From an uncultured Alphaproteobacteria bacterium (GTDB lineage Bacteria; Pseudomonadota; Alphaproteobacteria; Micavibrionales; Micavibrionaceae), in the NCBI GenBank assembly GCA_946481105.1, contig CAMLMM010000070.1:1-10606 (forward strand): a stretch of DNA of 10,606 nucleotides. The letters are read 5' to 3'. Position 1 is the stretch's first letter; every line of letters starts with the position of its first letter. Below are positions 1 through 6,165 of the stretch, in pieces. The notes beneath the pieces were generated by a model. It saw only the letters and a list, made by a program, of their open reading frames with translations. It was not told the DNA's origin and did not search any database. Position numbers and translations under genes: made by a program.

Positions 1-1
1 T

Positions 2-109
2 CAAAATGGCTTCAAAGTTGTGAGGATTGCAAGAGAATGGCTGGATTCACAACACGATGAGATCAATGAAAGAGCTACTTTAAAGTTACAATTCTTAGAC
101 AATCCTTAG
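2..109 (+). CDS. C-terminal end of a gene cut by the window edge (hypothetical)
   Basis: An open frame runs in from the left edge and stops at TAG 107-109, giving about 35 residues that start QNGFKVVRIAREW and end in FLDNP. The composition (charged, mixed hydrophobic, no repeats) is compatible with the tail of a soluble protein, but nothing here identifies a family. It is on the same strand as the next gene, 86 bases downstream. The only support is an open frame of modest length, so it could be chance. No function is proposed. Confidence 0.3.
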   Translation, partial: QNGFKVVRIAREWLDSQHDEINERATLKLQFLDNP

Positions 110-195
110 AGAACATTCTAAAATGGATACCGGCGGAATCACCGATATTAGCCATATCTTTATCAAGCAACTAAAAGCAAAAAAGAGAACTACCC

Positions 196-678
196 ATGAC
201 TACGGACAAGATATTAGAGATATTCAAGGAAATCAGGGAAGATGGTGCCGAGCCTTATCAGGAGTCCAATTTCCTTCAATTCCTGATAAAGCAGAATGGC
301 AAAGGCATCGACGATACTTTTAAAGGCAAGAGATATAAAATCCGGTTTCTTGATAAGATTCAGATGGAATTCGGCATCTGCTTTCCCGATGATTTTTACA
401 GCAAGACCTGGAGTTTGTCGGATTTCTCCGCTTACGTGGCCGACAGAAGAAATAAAAAAGACGCAAATTTGCGAATGGCGCAAAAAAGATTAAATCAAAG
501 CAAAAAAAGCGATATCAGTATTTTGGTTTTGTCCAATGCGCTTCTTCTTCCCTTGTTTTTCTTGTCCCCATATTTGCTGGCACTTCCTTTGACAGCCAAC
601 GCGTTGCTTCTGTGGTTTAAATACCGGGAGATTCGATATAACCGGAAACTGGTAAAGAAAATAAGCGTTGCAAAATAA
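196..678 (+). CDS. Hypothetical membrane protein with a C-terminal two-helix hydrophobic hairpin
   Basis: A 160-residue protein of unknown function. Residues 1-90 are soluble and charged; residues 88-105 are rich in Lys/Arg/Gln. Two hydrophobic stretches follow (about 107-122 and 124-141) with a short turn at SP, and then a basic tail. The Lys/Arg on both sides suggest that both ends face the cytoplasm. Within the soluble part, residues 54-81 (EFGICFPDDF, then a LSDFSAYV helix) resemble the second half of an acyl-carrier-protein or DUF1493-like fold, but no Asp-Ser-Leu phosphopantetheine site is visible before it. That resemblance is an inference by eye. The ATG at 196 is preceded by a purine stretch (AAGAGAA) at a usable distance. 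The HAD gene follows 42 bases downstream on the same strand, so co-transcription is possible. Confidence 0.65.
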   Translation: MTTDKILEIFKEIREDGAEPYQESNFLQFLIKQNGKGIDDTFKGKRYKIRFLDKIQMEFGICFPDDFYSKTWSLSDFSAYVADRRNKKDANLRMAQKRLNQSKKSDISILVLSNALLLPLFFLSPYLLALPLTANALLLWFKYREIRYNRKLVKKISVAK

Positions 679-720
679 CATCCGAAACAGCCCCCCCTCC
701 CTACAAAAGAAAGAATCAAA

Positions 721-1401
721 ATGTCATTTAAAGCGCTTATCTGGGATTGCGATGGCTGCCTTATCGACAGCGAACATATCGCCTGTGAGTTGGACGCCCG
801 GTTGTTGGCCGAAGCAGGGTATATAATCAGCACAGAGGATTATATCCGGCGTTTCTGCGGGCAGAGCGAAACGCATACATTTGATTCCATTCAAAAAGAA
901 TGTGGTGTCGATTACCGCCCTTATATGGACCGCTTCGACAAAAGAACCCTGCAAAAAGAAGCTTTTCGCCTGCATCTGAAAGCAATAAACGGCATTCACG
1001 ACCTGCTTGACCAGATAGATATACCTATGGCTATCGCCTCCAGCAGCGACTACGACCGCCTTGACTATACGTTACAACTCACCCGCCTTGACGAACGATT
1101 CATGGGAAGAATTTACAGTTCTTCACTTGTCGCAGAGGGAAAACCAAACCCCGATATATTTTTATATGCCGCTGACCAGCTTGGCGTACAACCAGAAGAA
1201 TGCCTTGTTGTCGAAGACAGTATCAATGGCGTGCGGGCAGGAAAAGCCGCCGGCATGACAGTATTCGGTTTTACGGGCGGCAGTCACATTCTGGACAAGA
1301 CATCCCACGGCAACGATCTTACAAATTTAGGTGCCGATCTCATATTTAACGACATGAAGAAATTGGTCGGGTTAATCCATGAATTTCCTTTTTCCGTGTA
1401 A
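721..1401 (+). CDS. HAD-superfamily phosphatase, beta-phosphoglucomutase/6-phosphogluconate phosphatase-like
   Basis: A 226-residue haloacid-dehalogenase hydrolase, the usual length for subfamily IA. Motif I is WDCDG, with Asp9 as the expected nucleophile and Asp11 as the general acid/base. Motif II is ASSS (106-109). Motif III is Lys141 in EGKPNPDIF. Motif IV is EDS (165-167), which would hold magnesium. The helical cap lies between about residues 15 and 85. The KPNPD...VVEDSINGV and GFTGGSH signatures match the sugar-phosphatase/beta-phosphoglucomutase branch (YieH-like) more than a classical phosphoglycolate phosphatase. The substrate cannot be read from sequence and is probably a small phosphorylated sugar or sugar acid in the cytoplasm. 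The start at ATG 721 places motif I near the N-terminus as expected, with a purine-rich AAAAGAAAG before it. The next gene lies 87 bases downstream. Confidence 0.9.
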   Translation: MSFKALIWDCDGCLIDSEHIACELDARLLAEAGYIISTEDYIRRFCGQSETHTFDSIQKECGVDYRPYMDRFDKRTLQKEAFRLHLKAINGIHDLLDQIDIPMAIASSSDYDRLDYTLQLTRLDERFMGRIYSSSLVAEGKPNPDIFLYAADQLGVQPEECLVVEDSINGVRAGKAAGMTVFGFTGGSHILDKTSHGNDLTNLGADLIFNDMKKLVGLIHEFPFSV

Positions 1402-1417
1402 TCATTACACATCAATA

Positions 1418-1482
1418 GGAAGCGGAGGGAACCTTCCACCTCCTGAATAGTTTTTTCTCAGTGAAAATCTTATCTCAGGAGG
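1418..1482 (+). promoter_or_regulatory. Leader with mutually exclusive pairings that can mask a Shine-Dalgarno
   Basis: The ribosome site of the NTF2-like gene lies in TCAGGAGG (1475-1482). Its exact 8-base complement CCTCCTGA is at 1439-1446. Between them TTTTC (1453-1457) can pair with GAAAA (1463-1467), which would extend the fold. GGAAG (1418-1422) pairs with CTTCC (1433-1437) and is compatible with that closed state. Alternatively GGAGG (1424-1428) pairs with CCTCC (1439-1443), which would free the ribosome site; this hairpin is followed by six Ts at 1451-1456 and could instead act as a weak terminator. The complementarity is seen directly. A switching role is inference. Confidence 0.4.
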
Positions 1483-1488
1483 CCGCCC

Positions 1489-1881
1489 ATGCCCGATAAT
1501 CTCGAAATTGTAAAAAATCTCTACAACGCCTGCATTATTAAAGATTTTGAGACCGTTAAATCGTTGCTTGATCCCAATTACACGCTGAAAGACCCCATGA
1601 TGCAGCTTAACAGCGCGCAGGAATTGATTGATATGATGGCCAACTGCCCCGGCGGCAAAATGGAAAATATTCAATTTATCGCTCAGGGGGATAAGGTTGT
1701 CGGTACATTCGATATGAGCACCGATGACGATGCCACGCCCCTGCGCATGTGCAGCATTGTCACCCTGGAAAACGGAAAAATAAAATCAGAAGAAATGTTT
1801 TATGATACTGCGAAAATTCCGCAGGATATGAAAGATTCGGTGAAAAAGAACGCCCCCTCAGGATCGCAAAAAGCAGCCTGA
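1489..1881 (+). CDS. NTF2/SnoaL-like domain protein
   Basis: A 130-residue single-domain protein. The opening (DNLEIVKNLYNACIIKDFE, then a Leu/Asp-Pro stretch) is typical of SnoaL-like, NTF2-fold proteins, where a helical start is followed by a curved sheet around a pocket. The middle (IQFIAQGDKVVGTFDMST) and LENGKIKSEEMFYD match the strand pattern in which such proteins carry Asp/Glu near the pocket. The family includes isomerases, hydrolases and simple ligand-binding proteins, so no reaction can be assigned. No signal peptide or membrane segment is visible. The start is firm: AGGAGG lies six bases before ATG 1489. The gene ends in TGA at 1881 and directly abuts the stop codon of the convergent carbonic anhydrase gene. 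Confidence 0.8.
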   Translation: MPDNLEIVKNLYNACIIKDFETVKSLLDPNYTLKDPMMQLNSAQELIDMMANCPGGKMENIQFIAQGDKVVGTFDMSTDDDATPLRMCSIVTLENGKIKSEEMFYDTAKIPQDMKDSVKKNAPSGSQKAA

Positions 1882-2505
1882 TTAATCCTGCAGGAACGTG
1901 ACTTTACCACTGGTCAATTCAAGTACCGCCCCGAGTATTTTTATTTTCCCCCGCTGGACAAGTCCTTCTATCAGACGGCTGGAATGCGACAATTGACCGA
2001 CCGATGCGCGTACATTCGCCTCAACGGCACGATCCATCTTTTCCTCTGGCGGGATATCGCGTAACTGCGAGATGGGATAAATATGCGGCTTTATACGGCT
2101 GACGATATCATGGATATTTTCCGACTCCAGCGCATGCAAACTTTCAATATGGTTTAGTGTCGCCTTAATGGCGCCACATTGCGTATGCCCCATGACGATA
2201 ACCAGGCCGATACCAAAGGTGCTGACGGCAAATTCAACACTGCCCACCAGGGATGGCGCCACAATATTTCCAGCGACGCGGATAACGAACAAATCGCCAA
2301 TATCCTGATCGAAAATCATTTCAACGGGCGCGCGCGAATCCGAGCAACACAAGACAATGGCTTTGGGGCATTGGCTGCGTTCGGCGAAATATTTTAATTT
2401 ACTAAGGGATGACTCTGACGACTGGCTGGTCTGGCCATTGATAAAACGGGTATTCCCGTTCTGCAGATCTTCGATAATGCGGTCGGTGCTGGTCGGAAAT
2501 GTCAT
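1882..2505 (-). CDS. Beta-class carbonic anhydrase
   Basis: A 207-residue cytoplasmic zinc enzyme that interconverts CO2 and bicarbonate, supplying bicarbonate to carboxylases. The zinc ligands of the beta class are present: Cys54 in CSDSR (54-58), His107 and Cys110 in GHTQCGA. Asp56 and Arg58 form the conserved Asp-Arg pair of the active site. FVIRVAGN (73-80) and the SVEFAV helix follow the family order, and the length is typical of can/cynT-type proteins. The ATG at 2505-2503 has only a weak, distant AGGGG before it (complement of 2518-2522), so translation may be modest. It is convergent with the NTF2-like gene with no gap, and divergent from the CX3C protein across a 96-base spacer that contains an imperfect palindrome. 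Confidence 0.96.
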   Translation of the reverse strand: MTFPTSTDRIIEDLQNGNTRFINGQTSQSSESSLSKLKYFAERSQCPKAIVLCCSDSRAPVEMIFDQDIGDLFVIRVAGNIVAPSLVGSVEFAVSTFGIGLVIVMGHTQCGAIKATLNHIESLHALESENIHDIVSRIKPHIYPISQLRDIPPEEKMDRAVEANVRASVGQLSHSSRLIEGLVQRGKIKILGAVLELTSGKVTFLQD

Positions 2506-2514
2506 ATTTATCAG

Positions 2515-2531
2515 ATACCCCTAGGAGGTAT
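2515..2531. promoter_or_regulatory. Imperfect palindrome between divergent genes, possible operator
   Basis: The arms ATACC (2515-2519) and GGTAT (2527-2531) flank CCTAGGA, itself containing the palindrome CCTAGG. It lies 10 bases upstream of the carbonic anhydrase start, in the spacer shared with the gene at 2602. A perfect AGGAGGT (2523-2529) falls inside it on the plus strand, with no start codon at a useful distance (the nearest ATG, at 2555, is 25 bases away). A dimeric repressor site is one reading; chance is another. Confidence 0.25.
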
Positions 2532-2601
2532 AAAAATCAAGCCTGTCTAATATTATGATTTCTATCTGGTTTATGATACAATCAAAACAAGAGAGGTAAA
2601 A

Positions 2602-2925
2602 ATGGTCAAATCGTATATTCTTATATGCCTGACAATTTTGTGCTTTTCGGTTCCTGCTTATGCGGAAATGTCAGTTACGTACGCCCCCAAGACAGTGAAT
2701 GATCCTGTGGCCGACGCGCGCAAAACATGCCTGAACGAATGCGGTTCTCAAATCATCCAGACCGAAATGCGCAAACAACAGGCCATAAATGCTGAAAAGG
2801 CCCGCCAAACGGGGACGATCCCAAGCTATGATGGTTTGTCGGCCATGTCCGGTATGCAGGCGTCCGGCGTTGTCAACAAAATGAAACAATGCGAAAAACG
2901 CTGCAACCGCGAGATAAAATATTAA
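2602..2925 (+). CDS. Small exported protein with twin CX3C motifs
   Basis: A 107-residue protein of unknown function. It begins with a clear signal peptide: MVK, a hydrophobic core through about residue 18, then a PAYA cleavage site before Glu22, which predicts a periplasmic mature form of about 86 residues. The mature part has exactly four cysteines in two CX3C pairs, Cys43/Cys47 and Cys97/Cys101, separated by a charged, helix-prone segment rich in Gln, Lys and Glu. This arrangement would suit a helical hairpin closed by two disulfides. GAGAGG lies five bases before ATG 2602. The gene's TAA (2923-2925) overlaps the stop codon of convergent leuA. The fold is inferred by analogy with twin-CX3C helical-hairpin proteins. 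No homologue is recognised. Confidence 0.75.
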   Translation: MVKSYILICLTILCFSVPAYAEMSVTYAPKTVNDPVADARKTCLNECGSQIIQTEMRKQQAINAEKARQTGTIPSYDGLSAMSGMQASGVVNKMKQCEKRCNREIKY

Positions 2926-4601
2926 GCCTGCGCCATCATCAGCCTGTTAAATGCCGATAACACCGCCTTCACGGATGCCGTCATGATATTGGCATCGATC
3001 CCGATACCATAGAACTCACGGTTCCTCGAATCCATGAGCGAAACATAAGCAGCCGCATGCGCCCCACTCCCTGTTGACAGGGTGTGTTCTTCATAATTTT
3101 CAAGCTTGAATATTTTTCCTGTCTTTTCTTTGAGTCCGGCAGTAAAGGCATCAATCGGGCCGTTCCCGTCCGCCTTAAAGCTGATATCGGCTGAATTCGT
3201 ATCCAATCCCTCCAATATGGCATTACACACTACCTGATCTGGTTTATTGCCATTATGATATTCCCAACTGGCAAGCTTATACCCCCGAGCCTGACCAATA
3301 TATTCTTTGTCGAAATTTTCCCAGATTTCCTTGGCCAGAATTTCACGGGCCAAACTATCCGCCATGTGCTGAATAACCTTGGCAAATTCAATCTGCATCG
3401 GCTTCGGCACTTTAAGCCCGAATTCTTTCTCAAGGATATAGGCGATACCGCTTTTGCCGGACTGGCTGTTGATACGGATCGCGGTTTCATAGGTACGTCC
3501 GATATCGTTCGGGTCGATGGGCAAATACGGCACATCCCAATGGTTCCGTGCCTGCTCTTTATTGGCATCCAGCCCCTTCTTGATGGCATCCTGATGCGAT
3601 CCGGACAACGCCGTAAAGACCAGCTCGCCTACATAGGGGTGACGCGGATGTGTTTCTATCTGATTGCATTCCTCCACCGTTTTGACGATAGCCGGAATAT
3701 CTGTCATATCGAGTTCCGAGTCGACCCCCTGTGTAAACAGGTTGAGTGCCAATGTGATTAAGTCGGCATTCCCTGTCCGCTCGCCATTGCCCAGCAAAGT
3801 TCCCTCAACGCGTTCCGCCCCGGCCATCAGCCCTAATTCAGTGCTGGCAATTCCGCTACCGCGGTCGTTATGCGTGTGCAGACTCAGGATGACAGAATCA
3901 CGGCGCTTCAGATTACGGCTCATCCATTCAATCTGATCGGCATAAATATTTGGCGTCGCTAATTCGACCGTGGACGGCAGGTTGATAATCATCTTGTTTT
4001 GTGGTGTCGGTTGCCATGTTTCAATCACAGCATTGCAGATATCCGCGGCGACTTCCAGTTCCGTTCCGGTAAAACTTTCCGGTGAATATTCCAGTATCCA
4101 TTCTGTTTCCGGACGCTGTGCGGCCATCTCCTTAATCAGGCGCACCCCCTCGCAAGCCAGATTGACAATACCGTCCGGGCCCATTTTGAATACATCGCGG
4201 CGCTGCGCCACCGATGTCGAATTATAAATATGCATGATGACACGGCGCGCGCCTTTGACGGCTTCAAAGGTTTTTTCAATCAGATGCGGACGCGCCTGCA
4301 TCAACACCTGTATCGTGACATCTTTTGGAATTAAATCATTTTCAATCAGGTAACGCGCAAAATCGAATTCGATCTGCGAACTGGACGGAAATCCAATTTC
4401 GATTTCCTTGAATCCCATTGCGACCAACAGATTATACATCTTGATCTTCCGGGCATGGTTCATCGGATTGATAAGCGCCTGATTGCCATCGCGCAGGTCC
4501 ACTGCGCACCAGATCGGGGCACGCTCCAGCCGTTTATCCGGCCATGTACGGTTAGTCAGGGGGACTTGCGGATACGCAACATATTTATGGACGTTCTTCA
4601 A
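2922..4601 (-). CDS. leuA: 2-isopropylmalate synthase (long form)
   Basis: The first committed enzyme of leucine synthesis, condensing acetyl-CoA with 2-ketoisovalerate. At 559 residues it is the long form related to actinobacterial and fungal enzymes, with the DLRDGNQ signature (35-41) rather than the DTTLRDGEQ of the short E. coli type. Asp35/Arg37/Asp38 and HTHNDRG (242-248) supply the metal and substrate residues; GNGERTGNADL (271-281) follows in the barrel. The C-terminal part (about 430-559) has GNGPIDAFTAGL, GSGAHAAAY and ANIMTASVKA, the marks of the leucine-binding regulatory domain, so feedback inhibition is likely. The start is TTG at 4601, with AGGTG four bases before it. An in-frame TGA lies just upstream and no ATG lies near, so TTG is the best choice. 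It is divergent from rfbD, and its 3' end overlaps the neighbour's stop. Confidence 0.97.
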   Translation of the reverse strand: MKNVHKYVAYPQVPLTNRTWPDKRLERAPIWCAVDLRDGNQALINPMNHARKIKMYNLLVAMGFKEIEIGFPSSSQIEFDFARYLIENDLIPKDVTIQVLMQARPHLIEKTFEAVKGARRVIMHIYNSTSVAQRRDVFKMGPDGIVNLACEGVRLIKEMAAQRPETEWILEYSPESFTGTELEVAADICNAVIETWQPTPQNKMIINLPSTVELATPNIYADQIEWMSRNLKRRDSVILSLHTHNDRGSGIASTELGLMAGAERVEGTLLGNGERTGNADLITLALNLFTQGVDSELDMTDIPAIVKTVEECNQIETHPRHPYVGELVFTALSGSHQDAIKKGLDANKEQARNHWDVPYLPIDPNDIGRTYETAIRINSQSGKSGIAYILEKEFGLKVPKPMQIEFAKVIQHMADSLAREILAKEIWENFDKEYIGQARGYKLASWEYHNGNKPDQVVCNAILEGLDTNSADISFKADGNGPIDAFTAGLKEKTGKIFKLENYEEHTLSTGSGAHAAAYVSLMDSRNREFYGIGIDANIMTASVKAVLSAFNRLMMAQA

Positions 4602-4637
4602 AGGACACCTATCACTTCATTCTGGAAAGAGATAGGC

Positions 4638-4666
4638 ATCATAATAAAAATTTTGCTATGCAGCAA
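4638..4666 (-). promoter_or_regulatory. Candidate sigma-70-type promoter for leuA
   Basis: On the minus strand TTGCTG (4666-4661) and TATGAT (4643-4638) are separated by 17 bases. The -10 matches five of six consensus positions and the -35 matches three. Transcription would start near 4631, giving a leader of about 30 bases, too short for a leucine attenuator. No leader peptide rich in Leu codons is visible. Confidence 0.4.
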
Positions 4667-4691
4667 CATCATCTATGCTACAAGCCTGTTT

Positions 4692-5540
4692 ATGGCATTA
4701 AATGGCGCGACAAAAATACTTCTTTTCGGGGGCAGCGGCCAGATCGGACACGCCATCCGGCAAGTCATGTCAGATAAAGCCGTCCTTATCGTACCTGATC
4801 GAACCGCTTGCGATTTCACCAATTTGACTTCCCTTGAACAGACGCTCAATAATATAAATCCCGACATCATTATCAATGCCGCTGCGTATACACAGGTTGA
4901 TGCCGCCGAAACGCACGCGGTTTTAGCCCGGCAGGTAAATACCACCGCCCCTGCCCTGCTGGCCCGGCACGCCGCCAAAAAAAATATCCGGCTCATCCAT
5001 TATTCCACCGACTATGTATTCAATGGTGAGGGAAATGAACCCTGGCAGGAAAGCGATACCCCAACGCCCCTCAATACATACGGCCAGACAAAATATGAGG
5101 CTGATATAGCCATCATGAATTCGGGCTGCCATTACCTGATTTTGCGCAGTTCCTGGATATACGGGCACGGCGAAAACTTTATCAGCAAAATTCAGGCGAA
5201 AGCCCGCGCCAACGAAAAACTGCGCGTTATATCCAACCAGATCGGCGCCCCCACCTCGGCGGAGTTTCTGGCACAGGCGACGCTCACCGCCCTGCAATCG
5301 GAGATCGAGGGACTTTATCACGTCGCTGCTCGTGGTGAAACAAGCTGGTACGATTACGCCCGTTTCATCCTTCCGGAATATACCAATATTGAACCTATTC
5401 TGGACACCGACCTTAACCTCCCTGCCCGGCGGCCGCGTAACTCGCGCCTGAACACCGAAAAATTCGAACGGGTATTTGGAATAACCCCGCCCCTGTGGCA
5501 GGATGATGTCCGCCGTTACCTGAAAGGGAGTAAAGCATGA
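4692..5540 (+). CDS. rfbD: dTDP-4-dehydrorhamnose reductase (RmlD)
   Basis: A 282-residue cytoplasmic reductase of the short-chain dehydrogenase family that makes dTDP-L-rhamnose, the last step of the pathway, using NAD(P)H. The Rossmann motif GGSGQIG is at residues 13-19. STDYVFNG (105-112) carries the active-site Thr106, and the catalytic pair is Tyr130 and Lys134 in YGQTK. RSSWIYG (152-158) and the C-terminal RPRNSRLNTEKF are typical family signatures. The open frame extends upstream into leuA on the opposite strand, but ATG 4692 is chosen because it puts the nucleotide-binding strand at the usual distance from the N-terminus. No Shine-Dalgarno is visible before it. The stop overlaps the start of rfbC (ATGA), implying translational coupling. 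Confidence 0.95.
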   Translation: MALNGATKILLFGGSGQIGHAIRQVMSDKAVLIVPDRTACDFTNLTSLEQTLNNINPDIIINAAAYTQVDAAETHAVLARQVNTTAPALLARHAAKKNIRLIHYSTDYVFNGEGNEPWQESDTPTPLNTYGQTKYEADIAIMNSGCHYLILRSSWIYGHGENFISKIQAKARANEKLRVISNQIGAPTSAEFLAQATLTALQSEIEGLYHVAARGETSWYDYARFILPEYTNIEPILDTDLNLPARRPRNSRLNTEKFERVFGITPPLWQDDVRRYLKGSKA

Positions 5541-6082
5541 AAGTCACGCCAACAAATATTCCCGATGTGCTGATCATCGAACCGGATGTATTTGCCGATG
5601 TACGCGGTACATTCAGCGAAATATATCAACGTGATAAGCTTAATGCCGCTATCGGGCATGAAGTGACGTTCGTGCAGGATAATTGCTCCACGTCGCATCA
5701 GCATGTCGTGCGCGGCCTGCATTACCAGATACTGCAAGCCCAAGCCAAACTGGTTCAGGTTCTCGAGGGTGAAGTCTTTGATGTGGCCGTCGATATGCGT
5801 CGTGCCTCCCCCACTTTCGGCCAATGGATAGGCACGATACTAAGCGCCACCAACCGCCGTCAGTTGTGGATACCGGAAGGTTTTGCACATGGTTTTATGG
5901 TACTCAGTCCCTCTGCCACCACCTTATATAAAGCGTCCGATTATTACGCGCGCCAGCATGAGTGTAGCGTTCTGTGGAATGACGCGGATATTGGCATTCA
6001 GTGGCCGGTCATCACCCACAATGTCGTTATTTCAGATAAAGACAAACAAGCATCAGCCTTCAAAAATGCCGAAACATTCTAA
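5537..6082 (+). CDS. rfbC: dTDP-4-dehydrorhamnose 3,5-epimerase (RmlC)
   Basis: A 181-residue cupin-fold epimerase acting just before RmlD: it inverts C3 and C5 of dTDP-4-keto-6-deoxyglucose. DVRGTFSEIY (21-30), the VRGLHYQ block with catalytic His62, Lys71, the WIPEGFAHGF block with His118, and Tyr131 in TTLYK are all in place. The length is standard and there is no signal peptide. AGGGAG lies before ATG 5537, which sits four bases inside the end of rfbD, so the two enzymes are made together. The upstream enzymes RmlA and RmlB are not in the window. The product feeds rhamnose-containing surface polysaccharide. Confidence 0.96.
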   Translation: MKVTPTNIPDVLIIEPDVFADVRGTFSEIYQRDKLNAAIGHEVTFVQDNCSTSHQHVVRGLHYQILQAQAKLVQVLEGEVFDVAVDMRRASPTFGQWIGTILSATNRRQLWIPEGFAHGFMVLSPSATTLYKASDYYARQHECSVLWNDADIGIQWPVITHNVVISDKDKQASAFKNAETF

Positions 6083-6165
6083 AGTTTCCGTAATGTGAGG
6101 ATATTGCTGTTGTCTACCCCTGATTTTCCCTTTCGCCACGCCGCGTCTTGTGCCATAGAAAACAC

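Noticed and set aside
2555..2599. A 14-codon frame (MISIWFMIQSKQER) just before the CX3C gene, as a leader peptide gene.
   Set aside because: It has no ribosome site at a proper distance and no run of regulatory codons; kept only as a remark in a finding.
3255..3761. A 168-codon plus-strand frame inside leuA.
   Set aside because: It lies wholly antisense to conserved LeuA coding sequence and shows no family signature.
4455..4691. An N-terminal extension of rfbD reaching back into leuA.
   Set aside because: It overlaps a firmly identified gene on the other strand, and RmlD proteins begin only a few residues before the GxxGxxG motif, which fits ATG 4692.
6148..6165. TTG 6148 as the start of penicillin-binding protein 1A.
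   Set aside because: It has no better ribosome site than ATG 6166 and adds six residues before the membrane anchor without need.
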